Numbered from the stretch's first letter, positions 33,833-44,046 are shown. The stretch: 64,000 nucleotides of DNA from CBDBJK01 sp965206395 (GCA_965206395.1 CBDBJK010000005.1:1-64000); one strand, 5' to 3'. The notes: generated by a model not told the origin, from the sequence alone. Made by a program: numbers and translations.

Positions 33833-34033
33833 TCTTTCCTCCCAACTCTTGTTAAGGGTAGGTATGTGATTTCGGCATGGATTGTCCAGTAGTTTACGCT
33901 GGCAGACGAAAGAGGTCACACACCGACGATGCTTTTGTATCATAATGATATAGTCACTTCCAGACTATCGCGGAACAGTCTGGGTTCGGATGAAATCCAA
34001 CGGACGTGAAGACTATTAACCAGGAAGTGTCGA

Positions 34034-35707
34034 GTGGTCAAATCATCTGACGCAAATACAAGAGAAGGCAAAAGCCTGCCCCGTGTAGTGATTCTCGGCG
34101 GAGGGTATGGTGGAGTGTACGCCGCGTTGGGGCTGCAGAAGGCCGCGCGACGAGGCCAAATTGAGCTGTCGCTCATAAGCAGAAACAACTTCTTCGTCTA
34201 CCAGCCCATGCTTGCGGAGGTCGTTTCCGGCAGCATCGAGCCTCCTCACATCATGAACCCTATTAGAAGGCTGGCCCGGTTCACCAATTTCTATAAGGCA
34301 GAGATTGAGGCCGTAGACGTAGAAGGCCGCAGAGTTGTCATCCGTTACCCCGGACACGCGGACTTTCACGACATTCAATACGACCATCTGGTGATTGCCG
34401 TAGGCAGCAGCACAGACCTGTCCAGGCTTCCGGGCATGGCCGAGCATGCCTTCCCCTTCAGGACACTGGGGGACGCGCTATTCTTGCGCAACCACCTCAT
34501 TAGCGTTCTTGAGCGCGCGGAGGTAGAAAACGACCCGGATGAAAAACGTGAGGCGCTGACGTTCGTGGTTGCCGGAGGAGGCTACACAGGCGTTGAGGTA
34601 GCTGCGGAGATAAACGACTTTACACGCGAGGCTGTCAGGAGCTATACGCATATCGAGCCTTCGGAGATAAAGGTCATGCTGTTGCAGGGCAGTGCACGTA
34701 TCATGCCTGAGATCGCCGAAGACCTAGCCGAATTCAGCCACAAGGTGCTTGAGCGACGTGGGGTTGAGATTCGCCTTGACACCAGGATAAAGGGCGCGAC
34801 CGCGCAGAGCGCCATCCTGGACGATGGGACGACGATTCCGACCAGGACTCTCGTTGCCGCCGTCGGCGCAGCCCCCAATCGACTGCTGGACAGCATACCC
34901 TCCGAACGCGACTCCAGGGGCCGCATCGTGGTGGATGAGACCCTGGCTGTTCCGGGCTATCCGGGAATGTGGGCCGTCGGAGACTGCGCCGCCATTCCTG
35001 ACGCAGGCGGCATCGAAGGAACGGCTCCGCCTACGGCCCAGTACGCCTTGAGAGAGGCGAGGCACGTTGCCCAAAATATCCTTGCCACTATCAGAGGCGG
35101 TACGATACGTCCGTTCTCCTATAAAAGCCTGGGGTCATTTGTCCCGCTCGGCAGGTTCTCGGCGGCGGCCCAGGTGATGGGATTCAAGGTGTCGGGGTTC
35201 CCTGCGTGGTGGATGTACCGCACCTACTACCTATCTCAGCTTCCGCGTCTTGAGCGAAAGCTAAGGGTGATGATCGACTGGACGCTTGAGCTGCTCTTTC
35301 GCCGCGACATCGTTCAGATGGAGGTGGCGAGGAGTGAGGGGATTTCTCGCGCTCATTACGAGGCCGGGGAGATCGTATATCAACAAGGAGACCTCGCGCG
35401 GAACTTCTGGATAATCCTCGACGGACAGGTGCAGGTCTACCGCCAGGAGGACGGACAGGAAACGTTGATAGCGACTCTTGGGCCGGGCGAATACTTCGGT
35501 GAGATGTCTCTGCTGCAGGGCGTGCGGCATACGGCGTCGGTGCGGACGCTGACGCCAGTCGATCTGCTCGTGATGAATGAGGCAGACTTTACAGCCCTCG
35601 CTAGCTCCTCTACTCGATTTGGCGAGTTGCTGGCGGGCGTGATGCGGCAGCGGCTGTCCGGCGGGGAGAGCGCGGAGTCTCAGCACCCACCAGGCAACGA
35701 ACCTTAG
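34034..35707 (+). CDS. Type II NADH dehydrogenase-like oxidoreductase fused to a cyclic-nucleotide-binding domain
   Basis: Residues about 15-400 are an NDH-2-type flavoprotein: VVILGGGYGGVYAALGLQKA (FAD), VVAGGGYTGVEVAAEINDFT (NADH), WAVGDCAAIPDAGG (FAD and quinone contact) with a hydrophobic region near ISAAAQVMGFKVSGFPAWW that could touch the membrane. Residues about 435-540 form a cNMP-binding beta-roll: AGEIVYQQGDLARNFWIILD, GQVQVYRQEDGQETLIATLG and PGEYFGEMSLLQGVRHTASV, with the phosphate-cassette Gly-Glu and Arg. NDH-2 is normally about 400 residues, so the tail is extra. It may gate NADH oxidation by cAMP or c-di-nucleotide, or membrane association. GTG start. Confidence 0.9.
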   Translation: MVKSSDANTREGKSLPRVVILGGGYGGVYAALGLQKAARRGQIELSLISRNNFFVYQPMLAEVVSGSIEPPHIMNPIRRLARFTNFYKAEIEAVDVEGRRVVIRYPGHADFHDIQYDHLVIAVGSSTDLSRLPGMAEHAFPFRTLGDALFLRNHLISVLERAEVENDPDEKREALTFVVAGGGYTGVEVAAEINDFTREAVRSYTHIEPSEIKVMLLQGSARIMPEIAEDLAEFSHKVLERRGVEIRLDTRIKGATAQSAILDDGTTIPTRTLVAAVGAAPNRLLDSIPSERDSRGRIVVDETLAVPGYPGMWAVGDCAAIPDAGGIEGTAPPTAQYALREARHVAQNILATIRGGTIRPFSYKSLGSFVPLGRFSAAAQVMGFKVSGFPAWWMYRTYYLSQLPRLERKLRVMIDWTLELLFRRDIVQMEVARSEGISRAHYEAGEIVYQQGDLARNFWIILDGQVQVYRQEDGQETLIATLGPGEYFGEMSLLQGVRHTASVRTLTPVDLLVMNEADFTALASSSTRFGELLAGVMRQRLSGGESAESQHPPGNEP

Positions 35708-35784
35708 CCAGTCGGGCAGCCATGTGGTTATCGTGGCGACGAAGATGGTGACAGAGGTGGCTCTGAGTTCCGGGTGCCCGACAC

Positions 35785-37384
35785 CTACTGCCGCGACCCG
35801 ACAATCTCATTTAGCAAGAAGGCCAACTCTCCATCGGGGTATCTGATCTCATGGAGAGTCCGGTACTCGTATTCAGGCGAGTAGTTTTGGGGCTTGAGGG
35901 CGAATAGCTGTCTTTTACTGTTGTCATAGGAGCCGGTGTTGCCTGTAAAACACCTGTCCTTGCAGAGGTCGGGAGCGTAGAAGAGAAAGAACATGTGCGG
36001 GCCGTTGAACTCCCCGTCCATAATGAGTTGTTCGTACTGGTCTTGGACGGAGAGATAGTATTCTATAATTTCTTTGGGGCCGGACTGCCATCCCCAATAA
36101 CCTGCTGACAATGCGGGATACTCGCTGTGATACCTGTCCAGGTAAGAAGCGAAGGAGATGGATAATATCAGGGCGGCTGAAGCCACCACTGCCACGACCG
36201 CCATCTGGTTATAGGGCCGGTTTAGCCTGTTCAGGCCGCTGATAAGTATCATCAGGCCATATCCGGAGAGTATGGCGGATACCACAGTACCCAGGATACT
36301 CCGGCTGCTAATAGGACTTATGTCGCTGATAGCGCCGCCTAGAGGAAATAGCGCCAGCAGGACGAGAACAATCATCTTCTCGCGCGTGGGTCTCAACACC
36401 AGGCCCAGTATTCCCAGGATAATTAGCGGCAGTTGGACTTTGTACAGGTGGCCGAATCCCGGCAGATAGTGTCTCGTGATAAACCAGTCGTCGCCCTTGT
36501 CGAACAGGAACGAGAAGGAGAAGTGCGAGAAGTATTGGCTGACAAACTTCCTGAGCATCTCCCACGGCCCCAGGTCGAGCCGGAACAGTCCCCGCCTGCG
36601 TAGACCTGTCCCCTTCGCCCGTTGCCAGGTGGACCAGTATGGGGAGGGCTATGGTCGCCGTGATGCCCAGGGAGTATAGAGCCACCCGCCAGTTGCGCAT
36701 CAGCTCGCGGCGATAGAGGATTGCCAGCACCACCATCAAAGGAGGCACAATCACCCATGCGGAGCGATAGGTGTATAGAGTGAGGCCAAATACCACGCCC
36801 GATGCCAGCCAGAACCCGTTCTGTCGGACGCCGCGAAAGAAAAGGTAAAGCGCCAGGGTCAGGAGAGGGAGAAAGCTTATCATTTCTCCAAATCCTGTAC
36901 GGCTATAGTGGATGTGCCAGGGCGTGATGGCGAGAAAGAGGGCTGCCGCCAGTCCAATGGAGCGTCGCCTGAACAATATGCTTCCCAGAAGGAAGGTGGT
37001 AAATATAGCCAGGGTGCCGTAGGTCGCGCCTGCCAGCCTTACAGCCAACTCGGTCAGCCCAAAGATGGCGACAAAAGGCACCACGGAATATACGAACACC
37101 GGCAGCTTGTAGTCTCCAAAAGACCTGAAAAGTAGCGGCCAACTCTCGCCGTATTCGTCCTTGCCGGAGGTGAGAATAGTGTACGCGTTGTACCCGATGG
37201 CTGCCTCGTCGGTAAAGAAACCTGGAGGGTTCTCGGTAATGTTTACGATTCGGACAGCGATGCCCAACGCGATGATTGCGACGAGCGCGGCAGGTATGGC
37301 CCAGCGTCGAACTATGGCCGGTATATACTCGATAAGCTGCGATTGGATAGCTGAAGTCATTCTATGCGACGAGATATTCCTCAT
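35785..37384 (-). pseudogene. GT39-type membrane glycosyltransferase, single-base frameshift
   Basis: A polytopic membrane protein resembling dolichyl-phosphate-mannose mannosyltransferases (GT39/ArnT). The N-terminal frame shows FTDEAAIGYNAYTILTSGKD, with the acidic pair typical of the first loop, and several membrane segments, including YSVVPFVAIFGLTELAVRLA. At a C4 run (36590-36593, G4 on the coding strand) one extra base breaks the frame. The other frame continues GLFRLDLGPWEMLRKFVSQY and goes on through further membrane segments to a soluble C-terminal part ending 35785. Removing one G restores about 530 residues. Such a homopolymer change can be a sequencing error, a phase switch, or decay. 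Confidence 0.8.
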
Positions 37385-37661
37385 GTGGAACTCTTCACGC
37401 CCGAATTGATGGCGCGTCGATGATGGGTCAAACGTTAGCACCTTCACTCCATGCCGTCAAATGCATAGAAGTCTCTGAGAATCATGCCTTTCATGGTACG
37501 TCTTCCATATTTCCTGGAAAAGCACGGCCACGCACAGTTTCGCTCATGTGTAACCGTTCGATAAGCCGAACACCTTCTGGCCGGCCCGCCGGTGACATCG
37601 ACGCTTCGTACTGTCGTATAATGTCCTCTTGAAAGACTCCACGTGCTGAAGGGAGAGCCTT

Positions 37662-38507
37662 ATGCCAGCGAGCCAGGGCAAGACCGTTCTCATCACGGGC
37701 GCTTCTTCGGGCATCGGAAAAGTTACCGCACTTTACCTTGCTGAAAAGGGCTACTCCGTCATCGGCACGAGCAGGTCGCCCGAGCGTCTTGCCGACCTTC
37801 AGAGCGAGGCGTCAGTGAGAGGGCTTTCCGTCACCGCTGTCGAGCTTGACATCAACAGCGATGAGGGTGTCGATAGCGTGCTTCCGGCGCTCATCGAAGA
37901 ACATGGCATAATCGACGCGCTCGTCAATAACGCGGGCTATGGACTCTGGGGGCCTGTCGAAAGCCTATCGATGGATGAGTTAAAAGCACAGTTCGAGACC
38001 AACGTCTTCGCGACGGTGCGCCTCATCAAGGCCGTGCTGCCGGGAATGCTGCGCCAGCGGAAAGGGACGATAATCAACGTCGGCTCCGTGCTTGGCCGCC
38101 TGGGAACACCCTTCAACGGGGCCTACGTTGCCAGCAAATTCGCGCTAGAGGGGATGAGCGAGTCGATGAGGGCAGAGCTTTGGCCCTTCGGCGTCCGCGT
38201 GTCGGTGCTTGAGCCGGGCCTGTTCAACACGGATTTTCTTAAAAACCAGGCCGCCAGCGAGCAGTCCGATTCCAAAGACATGGTGTATTATCCCTACATC
38301 GAGAAGTACAGAGAAAGGAGCGCTCGCCTCCACAGAAACGCCGCCGACCCTATCAAGGTCGCAAAGGTTATTCACAAAATTGTTCGCTCCAGGCGACCGG
38401 CATTTCGATACCCCATCGGATCGGAGGCGCGACTAGGAATCCTTGGAGCAAGGCTGCTGCCGGAACGAATTTTTCAGTATCTGCTCAGTAAGGCTACTAT
38501 GAGGTAG
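37662..38507 (+). CDS. Short-chain dehydrogenase/reductase (SDR)
   Basis: A classical SDR of 281 residues. NAD(P) binding is by VLITGASSGIGKVTALYLAE, then LVNNAGYGLWGPVESLSMDE. The catalytic set is IINVGSVLGRLGTPFNGAYV ASK: Ser in NVGS, Tyr in YVASK and Lys. The GTSRSPER segment has basic residues after the glycine-rich turn, which suggests NADP(H). Start ATG after agggagag. A possible -10 TATAAT lies at about 37617. The substrate is unknown. Confidence 0.93.
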   Translation: MPASQGKTVLITGASSGIGKVTALYLAEKGYSVIGTSRSPERLADLQSEASVRGLSVTAVELDINSDEGVDSVLPALIEEHGIIDALVNNAGYGLWGPVESLSMDELKAQFETNVFATVRLIKAVLPGMLRQRKGTIINVGSVLGRLGTPFNGAYVASKFALEGMSESMRAELWPFGVRVSVLEPGLFNTDFLKNQAASEQSDSKDMVYYPYIEKYRERSARLHRNAADPIKVAKVIHKIVRSRRPAFRYPIGSEARLGILGARLLPERIFQYLLSKATMR

Positions 38508-38561
38508 GCTGTTAAGTCTTGCGTTAGCATCTGATAGCCAAATGAATATCGCCACTAACGC

Positions 38562-38633
38562 GTCACCCTCATCCTAGCCTCTTACCCAAGCGGGAGAGGG
38601 ACTGACTGGGTAAGAGGCTAGGATGAGGGTGAC
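38562..38633. repeat. Perfect 27-bp inverted repeat (long hairpin)
   Basis: Arms 38562-38588 and 38607-38633 are exact reverse complements (gtcaccctcatcctagcctc then ttaccca), with an 18-base loop agcgggagagggactgac. No T-run follows. It lies between the SDR gene and dispersed repeat unit 2. Confidence 0.85.
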
Positions 38634-38657
38634 ATATTGATCCTTGCTTGCAACGCG

Positions 38658-38745
38658 CTGACTTCACATCCGTCCCCTCTCTGTGAACGGAGAGGGCGCC
38701 TAAAAATAAGGTTTCTTCTCGAATTGGCGGGTGAGGTCGAAGGCA
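38658..38745. repeat. Dispersed repeat, unit 2 (partner 23671-23771)
   Basis: Collinear with 23671-23771: ctgacttcac, cccctctctgtgaacggagagg, cctaaaaataaggtttctt, gtgaggtcgaaggca. Its hairpin keeps pairing. About 13 bases shorter than unit 1, because the second hairpin is missing. The rest of the gene-free stretch to 38850 contains only a short leader before enolase. Confidence 0.6.
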
Positions 38746-38850
38746 CGGCGTCGATTGCATCGTGGCATATTTCAAATTTGCCTACCCCAGCCAACTGGTG
38801 AATGGGGGTGAGGTCGTTACGCATATATACGAAACAACAGAGGTCTATAT

Positions 38851-40143
38851 ATGAGCAACATATCCCAGGTTAGGGCTAGAGAAGTCCTCGACTCAAGGGC
38901 GAATCCGACAGTTGAGGTTGATGTCGTCCTGTCCAACGGAGCGACGGGGCGAGCGTTAGTGCCGTCCGGCGCAAGCACTGGCGCAAACGAGGCACTTGAA
39001 TTGCGCGACGGCGACCCCACACGATACGGCGGGCGTGGCGTGCTCAAGGCGGTGGAGAACGTCAACAAGCGAATTGTGCCAGAGCTAATTGGACGCTCCG
39101 CGCTCGATCAGGAGAGCCTGGACAACCTTTTACTAGAGTTAGACGGCACTCCGAACAAGGGCGTTCTTGGGGCCAACGCCATCCTCGGCGTTTCCGTTGC
39201 CGTGGCCCACGCAGCAGCTCGGAGTCAGGGCAAGCCGCTCTACGAACATCTGCACCGAGGAGGCCCTCTGACGCTGCCCGTGCCAATGTTCAACATCATC
39301 AACGGCGGCAGGCACGCCGAGAACTCTACGGATTTTCAGGAATTCATGGTTGTTCCCGCTGGCGTCGGCACCTTCAGCCTGGCTCTCCGCGCTGGCGTCG
39401 AGGTATACCACGCCCTGCGAAATCTGCTGCACGAGCGCGGACTCAACACGAACGTAGGCGACGAAGGCGGCTTTGCTCCTTCCCTATCCTCCAACCGCGA
39501 GGCCGTAGAGCTTATTCTGGCTGCAATCGAAAAGGCCGGATACACACCAGGCGAGCAGTGTTTCATCTCCATGGATGTGGCTGCGTCAGAGTTCTACGTC
39601 AAGAATGAAGGGCGCTATTCTCTCGCAAGGGAGCAGGCAGTTTTGCAGCCAGGAGGTCTTATCGAGAGGTACGGGGAGTGGGTGAGCAAGTACCCCATCG
39701 TCAGCATCGAGGATGGCATGGACGAGAACGACTGGGATGGCTGGCGCACGATGACCTCTAACATTGGCAACAAGGTGCAGCTAGTCGGCGACGACCTCTA
39801 CACGACCAATACAACGCTCATTCAAAAAGGCATTGACGGCAGCGCTAGCAACGCTGTGCTAATCAAGCTGAACCAGATAGGCACGGTGACGGAGACGCTG
39901 AAGGCGATAGACATGACGAAGAACGCGGGCTGGGGCGTTGTCATAAGCCATCGCTCCGGCGAGACCGAGGACACCACGATAGCAGACCTAGCCGTGGGCA
40001 CGTCGGCGGGTCAGATAAAGTCCGGCGCTCCCGCTCGCGGCGAACGCACCGCCAAGTACAACCGCCTCCTGCGTATCGAGGAAGAGCTTGGAAGCAAGGC
40101 GACCTACGCGGGACGAGCCATCTACGAGCGGTTTCTGGGGTAG
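38851..40143 (+). CDS. eno: Enolase
   Basis: Interconverts 2-phosphoglycerate and phosphoenolpyruvate in glycolysis. Full length at 430 residues. Opening REVLDSRANPTVEVDVVLSN, PSGASTGANEALELRDGD, the substrate/Mg region HAENSTDFQEFMVVPAGV, catalytic Glu in VGDEGGFAPS, metal ligands in SMDVAASEFY, VSIEDGMDENDWDGW and QLVGDDLYTTN, catalytic Lys in LIKLNQIGTVTETL, and the C-terminal signature VVISHRSGETEDTTIADLAV. All active residues are present. The gene stands alone with a weak hairpin (cctctaaattcagagg, about 40161) at its end. Confidence 0.98.
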   Translation: MSNISQVRAREVLDSRANPTVEVDVVLSNGATGRALVPSGASTGANEALELRDGDPTRYGGRGVLKAVENVNKRIVPELIGRSALDQESLDNLLLELDGTPNKGVLGANAILGVSVAVAHAAARSQGKPLYEHLHRGGPLTLPVPMFNIINGGRHAENSTDFQEFMVVPAGVGTFSLALRAGVEVYHALRNLLHERGLNTNVGDEGGFAPSLSSNREAVELILAAIEKAGYTPGEQCFISMDVAASEFYVKNEGRYSLAREQAVLQPGGLIERYGEWVSKYPIVSIEDGMDENDWDGWRTMTSNIGNKVQLVGDDLYTTNTTLIQKGIDGSASNAVLIKLNQIGTVTETLKAIDMTKNAGWGVVISHRSGETEDTTIADLAVGTSAGQIKSGAPARGERTAKYNRLLRIEEELGSKATYAGRAIYERFLG

Positions 40144-40217
40144 AAGCTCATTCTTGAAACCCCTCTAAATTCAGAGGTAATTTTCAACGCAAAGGTTTTT
40201 GAGCACATAAAACTTGG

Positions 40218-40260
40218 ACATTTATGTGGACATTGTCCATCCTGTTGTCCGCATAAATGT
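40218..40260. promoter_or_regulatory. Upstream inverted repeat of the Fic gene, promoter-proximal
   Basis: Arms acatttatgtggaca (40218-40232) and tgtccgcataaatgt (40246-40260) pair with a single mismatch. Inside the left arm lies a smaller palindrome tggacattgtcca (40227-40239). A perfect TATAAT follows at 40263-40268, so a bound protein would cover the -35 region. Confidence 0.7.
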
Positions 40261-40305
40261 AGTATAATTACCCCATTGTCATGCGGTGTACTCAAGCTAT
40301 AGAAA

Positions 40306-40330
40306 TGGACATTGTCTAAGACAATGTCCA
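40306..40330. promoter_or_regulatory. 25-bp perfect palindrome just before the Fic gene
   Basis: tggacattgtctaagacaat plus gtcca: 12-bp arms around one base. It contains the same ggacattgtc core as the upstream site and ends 4 bases before the ribosome site aaggagg. It could be a second operator, or an mRNA hairpin affecting translation. Confidence 0.75.
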
Positions 40331-40343
40331 CTAAGGAGGCTGT

Positions 40344-41474
40344 ATGCCCAAGTGGGATGTACATTTCGATATGCGATTAAGGGCCAATGACACAGAGGTT
40401 ATTCGATGCGTAGCTATAGCAGAAGCCCTCGCCTCTGTTGCTCGCGGAATACCAGTACCTCCTCATGTTCAGCGCAGGCTAAATAACCTTAATATCCTCC
40501 GCGCAGTTCGTGGTACTACTGGCATTGAAGGTACTGAGTTCTCAGAGGAGGAAGTTGCTGAAATCCTAGCGTCACCCTCGGACAAAAAAACTTTCTCCAG
40601 CACACAGAACCGAGAAGAACAGGAGGTCAGAAACGCCGAGGCCTTGATGCATTATGTAGGGAATATCTTGAGTGGCGGTTCAGATGCGCCACTTAGCGAA
40701 AGCCTCATACGTAAATTCCATGAGATTATTACCCAAAAGATTGCCTATGAACATAATGAGCCTGGCAGGTATAGAACCTATAGCGTAAATGCAGGAAGTT
40801 ATCGTCCACCAGAAATAGGGGACGATGTGCAAAGACTTATGACTGAGTTCATTGACTGGTTCAACACAGGATTACCTAAAGAATGGAATTCTATTATCAG
40901 GGCGATTGTTGCTCATTTCTACGTTACTAGCATTCACCCATTTGGAGATGGTAATGGTCGTACATCACGAGCAGTTGAAAGCTATCTTCTTTTTCAAGCT
41001 GGTGTAAATGCACGAGGATTTTACTCTCTTGCCAACTACTATTACAGAAATAGGTCGGAGTACGTTAGAAATCTGGATTACGTGCGATTTCAGAGCGGCG
41101 GTGATTTAACGCCATTTGTCGTTTTTGCTTTGAGGGGCTTAGTAGAAGAGTTGCAGGTCGTTCATGAAGAAGTTCTTTCAGAAGTACAGATTATTTCTTT
41201 CCGAGACTATGCCAGAGAAACACTTGGATCACAGCACAAATTAGGTACACCTGTAGGAGAGAGACTATTTCATTTTCTTCTCGAATTAGGCCATGAGCCG
41301 ATCTCCTTGAAAGCATTAAGGAACCGAGAGCATCCAATGTCTCACATGTATGTAAATGTAACCAATAAGACATTGATGAGGGATATACGTTTCCTACAGA
41401 AGCATGAATTAGTAAAAATAGAGGGAGACAAATTACAAGTGAATTTAGATGTCATGAAGCAGTTTACCGCTTAG
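40344..41474 (+). CDS. Fic-domain protein (AMPylator-like), class II
   Basis: A 376-residue Fic protein that should transfer AMP (or another phosphate-linked group) to a target hydroxyl. The catalytic motif FYVTSIHPFGDGNGRTSRAV carries the His, acidic residue and GNGR. Near the N-terminus TTGIEGTEF fits the inhibitory (S/T)xxxE(G/N) helix, which makes this class II, self-inhibited. The C-terminal third is a winged-helix-like region (ISLKALRNREHPMSHMYVNV, LMRDIRFLQKHELVKIEGDK), so it may also bind DNA and control its own palindromic promoter. ATG after aaggagg. The AT-richer composition compared with neighbours suggests horizontal origin. Confidence 0.93.
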   Translation: MPKWDVHFDMRLRANDTEVIRCVAIAEALASVARGIPVPPHVQRRLNNLNILRAVRGTTGIEGTEFSEEEVAEILASPSDKKTFSSTQNREEQEVRNAEALMHYVGNILSGGSDAPLSESLIRKFHEIITQKIAYEHNEPGRYRTYSVNAGSYRPPEIGDDVQRLMTEFIDWFNTGLPKEWNSIIRAIVAHFYVTSIHPFGDGNGRTSRAVESYLLFQAGVNARGFYSLANYYYRNRSEYVRNLDYVRFQSGGDLTPFVVFALRGLVEELQVVHEEVLSEVQIISFRDYARETLGSQHKLGTPVGERLFHFLLELGHEPISLKALRNREHPMSHMYVNVTNKTLMRDIRFLQKHELVKIEGDKLQVNLDVMKQFTA

Positions 41475-41579
41475 ACAGCTATTGAGTCGGGCTACGGATA
41501 TTTCGAGCAAAATCGAAAAATTGAGAGTGCGAGTTGAGCCAGCATATATCGTAATCATCCATCCAGGACGAAAGATCTA

Positions 41580-43259
41580 ATGACAAGAATCTACGACATT
41601 GCAGACGAGTATGTGGAGCGTTTCGCGGCGCTGAACCCGATTGGCGCTACCAGTGTTGGCGTTTCCGGCCACGACGCGGAGATGACGGACTTCTCGCCTC
41701 AAGGGGCTGAGGCAAGGGCAAACCTCGACCGCGAGACGATAGCCTCGCTGGAAACGGCGTCGGCGGAAGGCGAGCGCGACCGCATAGCCAGGGAAGCTAT
41801 GATCGACGAGTTGCGCGTCGGCCTCGAAATGTTCGACGCGGGCGAGCACCTGCGCGACCTGAACATTCTCGGCAGTCCGCTGCAATCGGTTCGCATGGCG
41901 TTCGACCTGATGCCGCGTGAGTCCGAGGAGCAATGGCGTAATATCGCCTCACGGCTGCGTCTTGTGCCACAGGGACTCGCGAGCCATCGGGAATCGCTGC
42001 AAGAGGGTATGCGACAGGGCAAGGTCAGCAGCCGACGTCAGACCGTCGAGTGCGCGAGGCAAGCGGAGACCTGGAGCGGTCAGAGAGAGGGTCAGCCGTC
42101 GTTCTTCCAGAGCCTGCTGGATTCTTATGACGAGGCTGGTCTGTCCTCGGCTTCTCTAAGGCGTGACATCGAGGAAGGCATCGAGGTCGCGGCACAAGCC
42201 TATGCCGAGATGCGCGGCTTTCTGTCGGAGCGATACCTCCCCAACGCCGCCGAGCGCGACGCCGTCGGCAGAGAGCGTTACGCGCTGGCCGCTCGCGTCT
42301 TCAACGGTACGGAGCTAGACCTGGAGGAGACCTATCAGTGGGGTTGGGAGCAGCTTCGGTGGGTCGAGCGGGAGATGGAGAGCACCGCCGAGAGAATCCT
42401 GCCCAGCGGTGGTGTGGAGGCCGCCAAGGAGTTGCTAGAATCTGACCCTGCGCGGGCCATCAATGGCGTGGACGCCTTTCAGCGATGGATGCAAGAGCTT
42501 CAAGACCGCACGATTGCCGAGATGAACGGCGTCCATTTCGACATGCCGGGGCCGGTCAAGCGCATCGAGGCGATGATCGCGCCTGCGGGTGGCGCCCTTG
42601 CTATGTACTACACGCCGCCGTCCGAAGACTTCAGCCGACCGGGGCGCACGTGGTATCCGACGGGCGGCAAGACGCGCTTTCCGCTGTGGGGCGAGGTCTC
42701 GATTGCCTACCACGAGGGCGTGCCGGGCCACCATTTTCAGCTAGCGACGGCCAAGCACCTCGCGGGCGAGCTTTCGCGCTTCCAGAGCGTTCTCGGCGGC
42801 ACGTCGGGCTACATAGAGGGCTGGGCGCTCTACGCCGAGCGGCTGATGGCAGAGCTTGGTTATCTTGAAAACCCCGACCACTATCTGGGCATGCTCAGAG
42901 CGCAAGCGTTGCGCAGCGTCCGCGTCATAATAGACATTGGCATGCACCTCGAGCGGCCAATCCCGCAGGACGAGCGTTTCCACCCCGGCGAGGTTTGGAA
43001 TCCAGAGCTTGGGCTTGAGTTCATACAGCAGCGCAGCCACTTTCCGCCGGACTTTGTGGCGAGCGAGGTGAACCGCTACCTGGGTATGCCGGGGCAGGCC
43101 ATCAGCTACAAGGTAGGCGAGCGCGAGTGGCTCGCGGCCCGCGACGACGCTCGACAGCGCAAGGGGTCTGCCTTCGACCTCAAGGAGTTCCACTCCCGCG
43201 CCCTCGACATCGGCCCGATGGGTCTCGCCCAGATGCGCCGCGAGCTAGGGCAGGTGTAG
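41580..43259 (+). CDS. DUF885 domain protein, putative metallohydrolase
   Basis: A 559-residue DUF885-family protein. The signature helix SIAYHEGVPGHHFQLATAKH carries the HEGxPGHH zinc-type motif; WALYAERLMAELGYLENPDH and LRAQALRSVRVIIDIGMHLE contain the further Glu and Arg-rich segments typical of the family. The C-terminus includes YLGMPGQAISYKVGEREWLA. No signal peptide is visible, so the protein is probably cytosolic. Members are thought to be peptidases, but the substrate is unknown. The stop at 43259 is 3 bases from the end of the convergent TPR gene. Confidence 0.9.
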   Translation: MTRIYDIADEYVERFAALNPIGATSVGVSGHDAEMTDFSPQGAEARANLDRETIASLETASAEGERDRIAREAMIDELRVGLEMFDAGEHLRDLNILGSPLQSVRMAFDLMPRESEEQWRNIASRLRLVPQGLASHRESLQEGMRQGKVSSRRQTVECARQAETWSGQREGQPSFFQSLLDSYDEAGLSSASLRRDIEEGIEVAAQAYAEMRGFLSERYLPNAAERDAVGRERYALAARVFNGTELDLEETYQWGWEQLRWVEREMESTAERILPSGGVEAAKELLESDPARAINGVDAFQRWMQELQDRTIAEMNGVHFDMPGPVKRIEAMIAPAGGALAMYYTPPSEDFSRPGRTWYPTGGKTRFPLWGEVSIAYHEGVPGHHFQLATAKHLAGELSRFQSVLGGTSGYIEGWALYAERLMAELGYLENPDHYLGMLRAQALRSVRVIIDIGMHLERPIPQDERFHPGEVWNPELGLEFIQQRSHFPPDFVASEVNRYLGMPGQAISYKVGEREWLAARDDARQRKGSAFDLKEFHSRALDIGPMGLAQMRRELGQV

Positions 43260-44046
43260 GCCTTACTCCCCCTGCGACTCGCGCCACCTGGCAAGCCTTC
43301 GCCGTGCTGTCTCCGCATTTGGGTCTTCGATCTGCTCGAAGATCTCGAGCGCGGCCTCAACGTTCGTAATAGCCTGGCTGTGCTCGCCGAGTTTATACAG
43401 CTCGTCTCCCAGATTGTACAGAGCATTACCTTCGCCCCTGCGGTCTCCTGTCTCGCGAGTGATTTGTAATTGTTGCTCGTAGAATTCGATGGCGCGGGGT
43501 GTATCATCAAGCGCAGAGTATGCATTGCCCAGATTACCCAGAGCAATTCCCTCGTTCCTTCGGTCGTCAATCTCACGAGTAATGTGCAATTGTTGCTCAT
43601 AGAACTCGATGGCGCGGCGTGTCTCACCAAGTGCATCATAGGCAATCCCCAGACTGCCCAGAGCACTTCCTTCGCCTCTGCGGTCGCCTATCTCGCGCAA
43701 AACCTCAAGCGCCTGCTCGTAGAACTCGCTGACGCGGCGTGTCTCACCAAGATCAGCGTAGGCATGCCCCAGATTACCCAGGTGGTGGCCCTCAGATCTT
43801 CGGTCCCTCAAGCGCCGTGAAGCGCCCAGTGCCGCTTCGAGCCAGGCGATGCGTTCATGTGGATGCTGACGAAGATTTAGCAGTGGCCCTTGGCCGGCGT
43901 AATCGCTGCACAACTTCGCGGCGTCCTTGTCCTTCTTCGCGAATTCTGCCGCCCATGCCTGCCCTTTCAAGATGTTCATCAGATCCAAGTCGAATAGCGC
44001 GAGTCCACGTGCCAGCGCATTGCCTCCCTCGACGTATAGTTGACTA

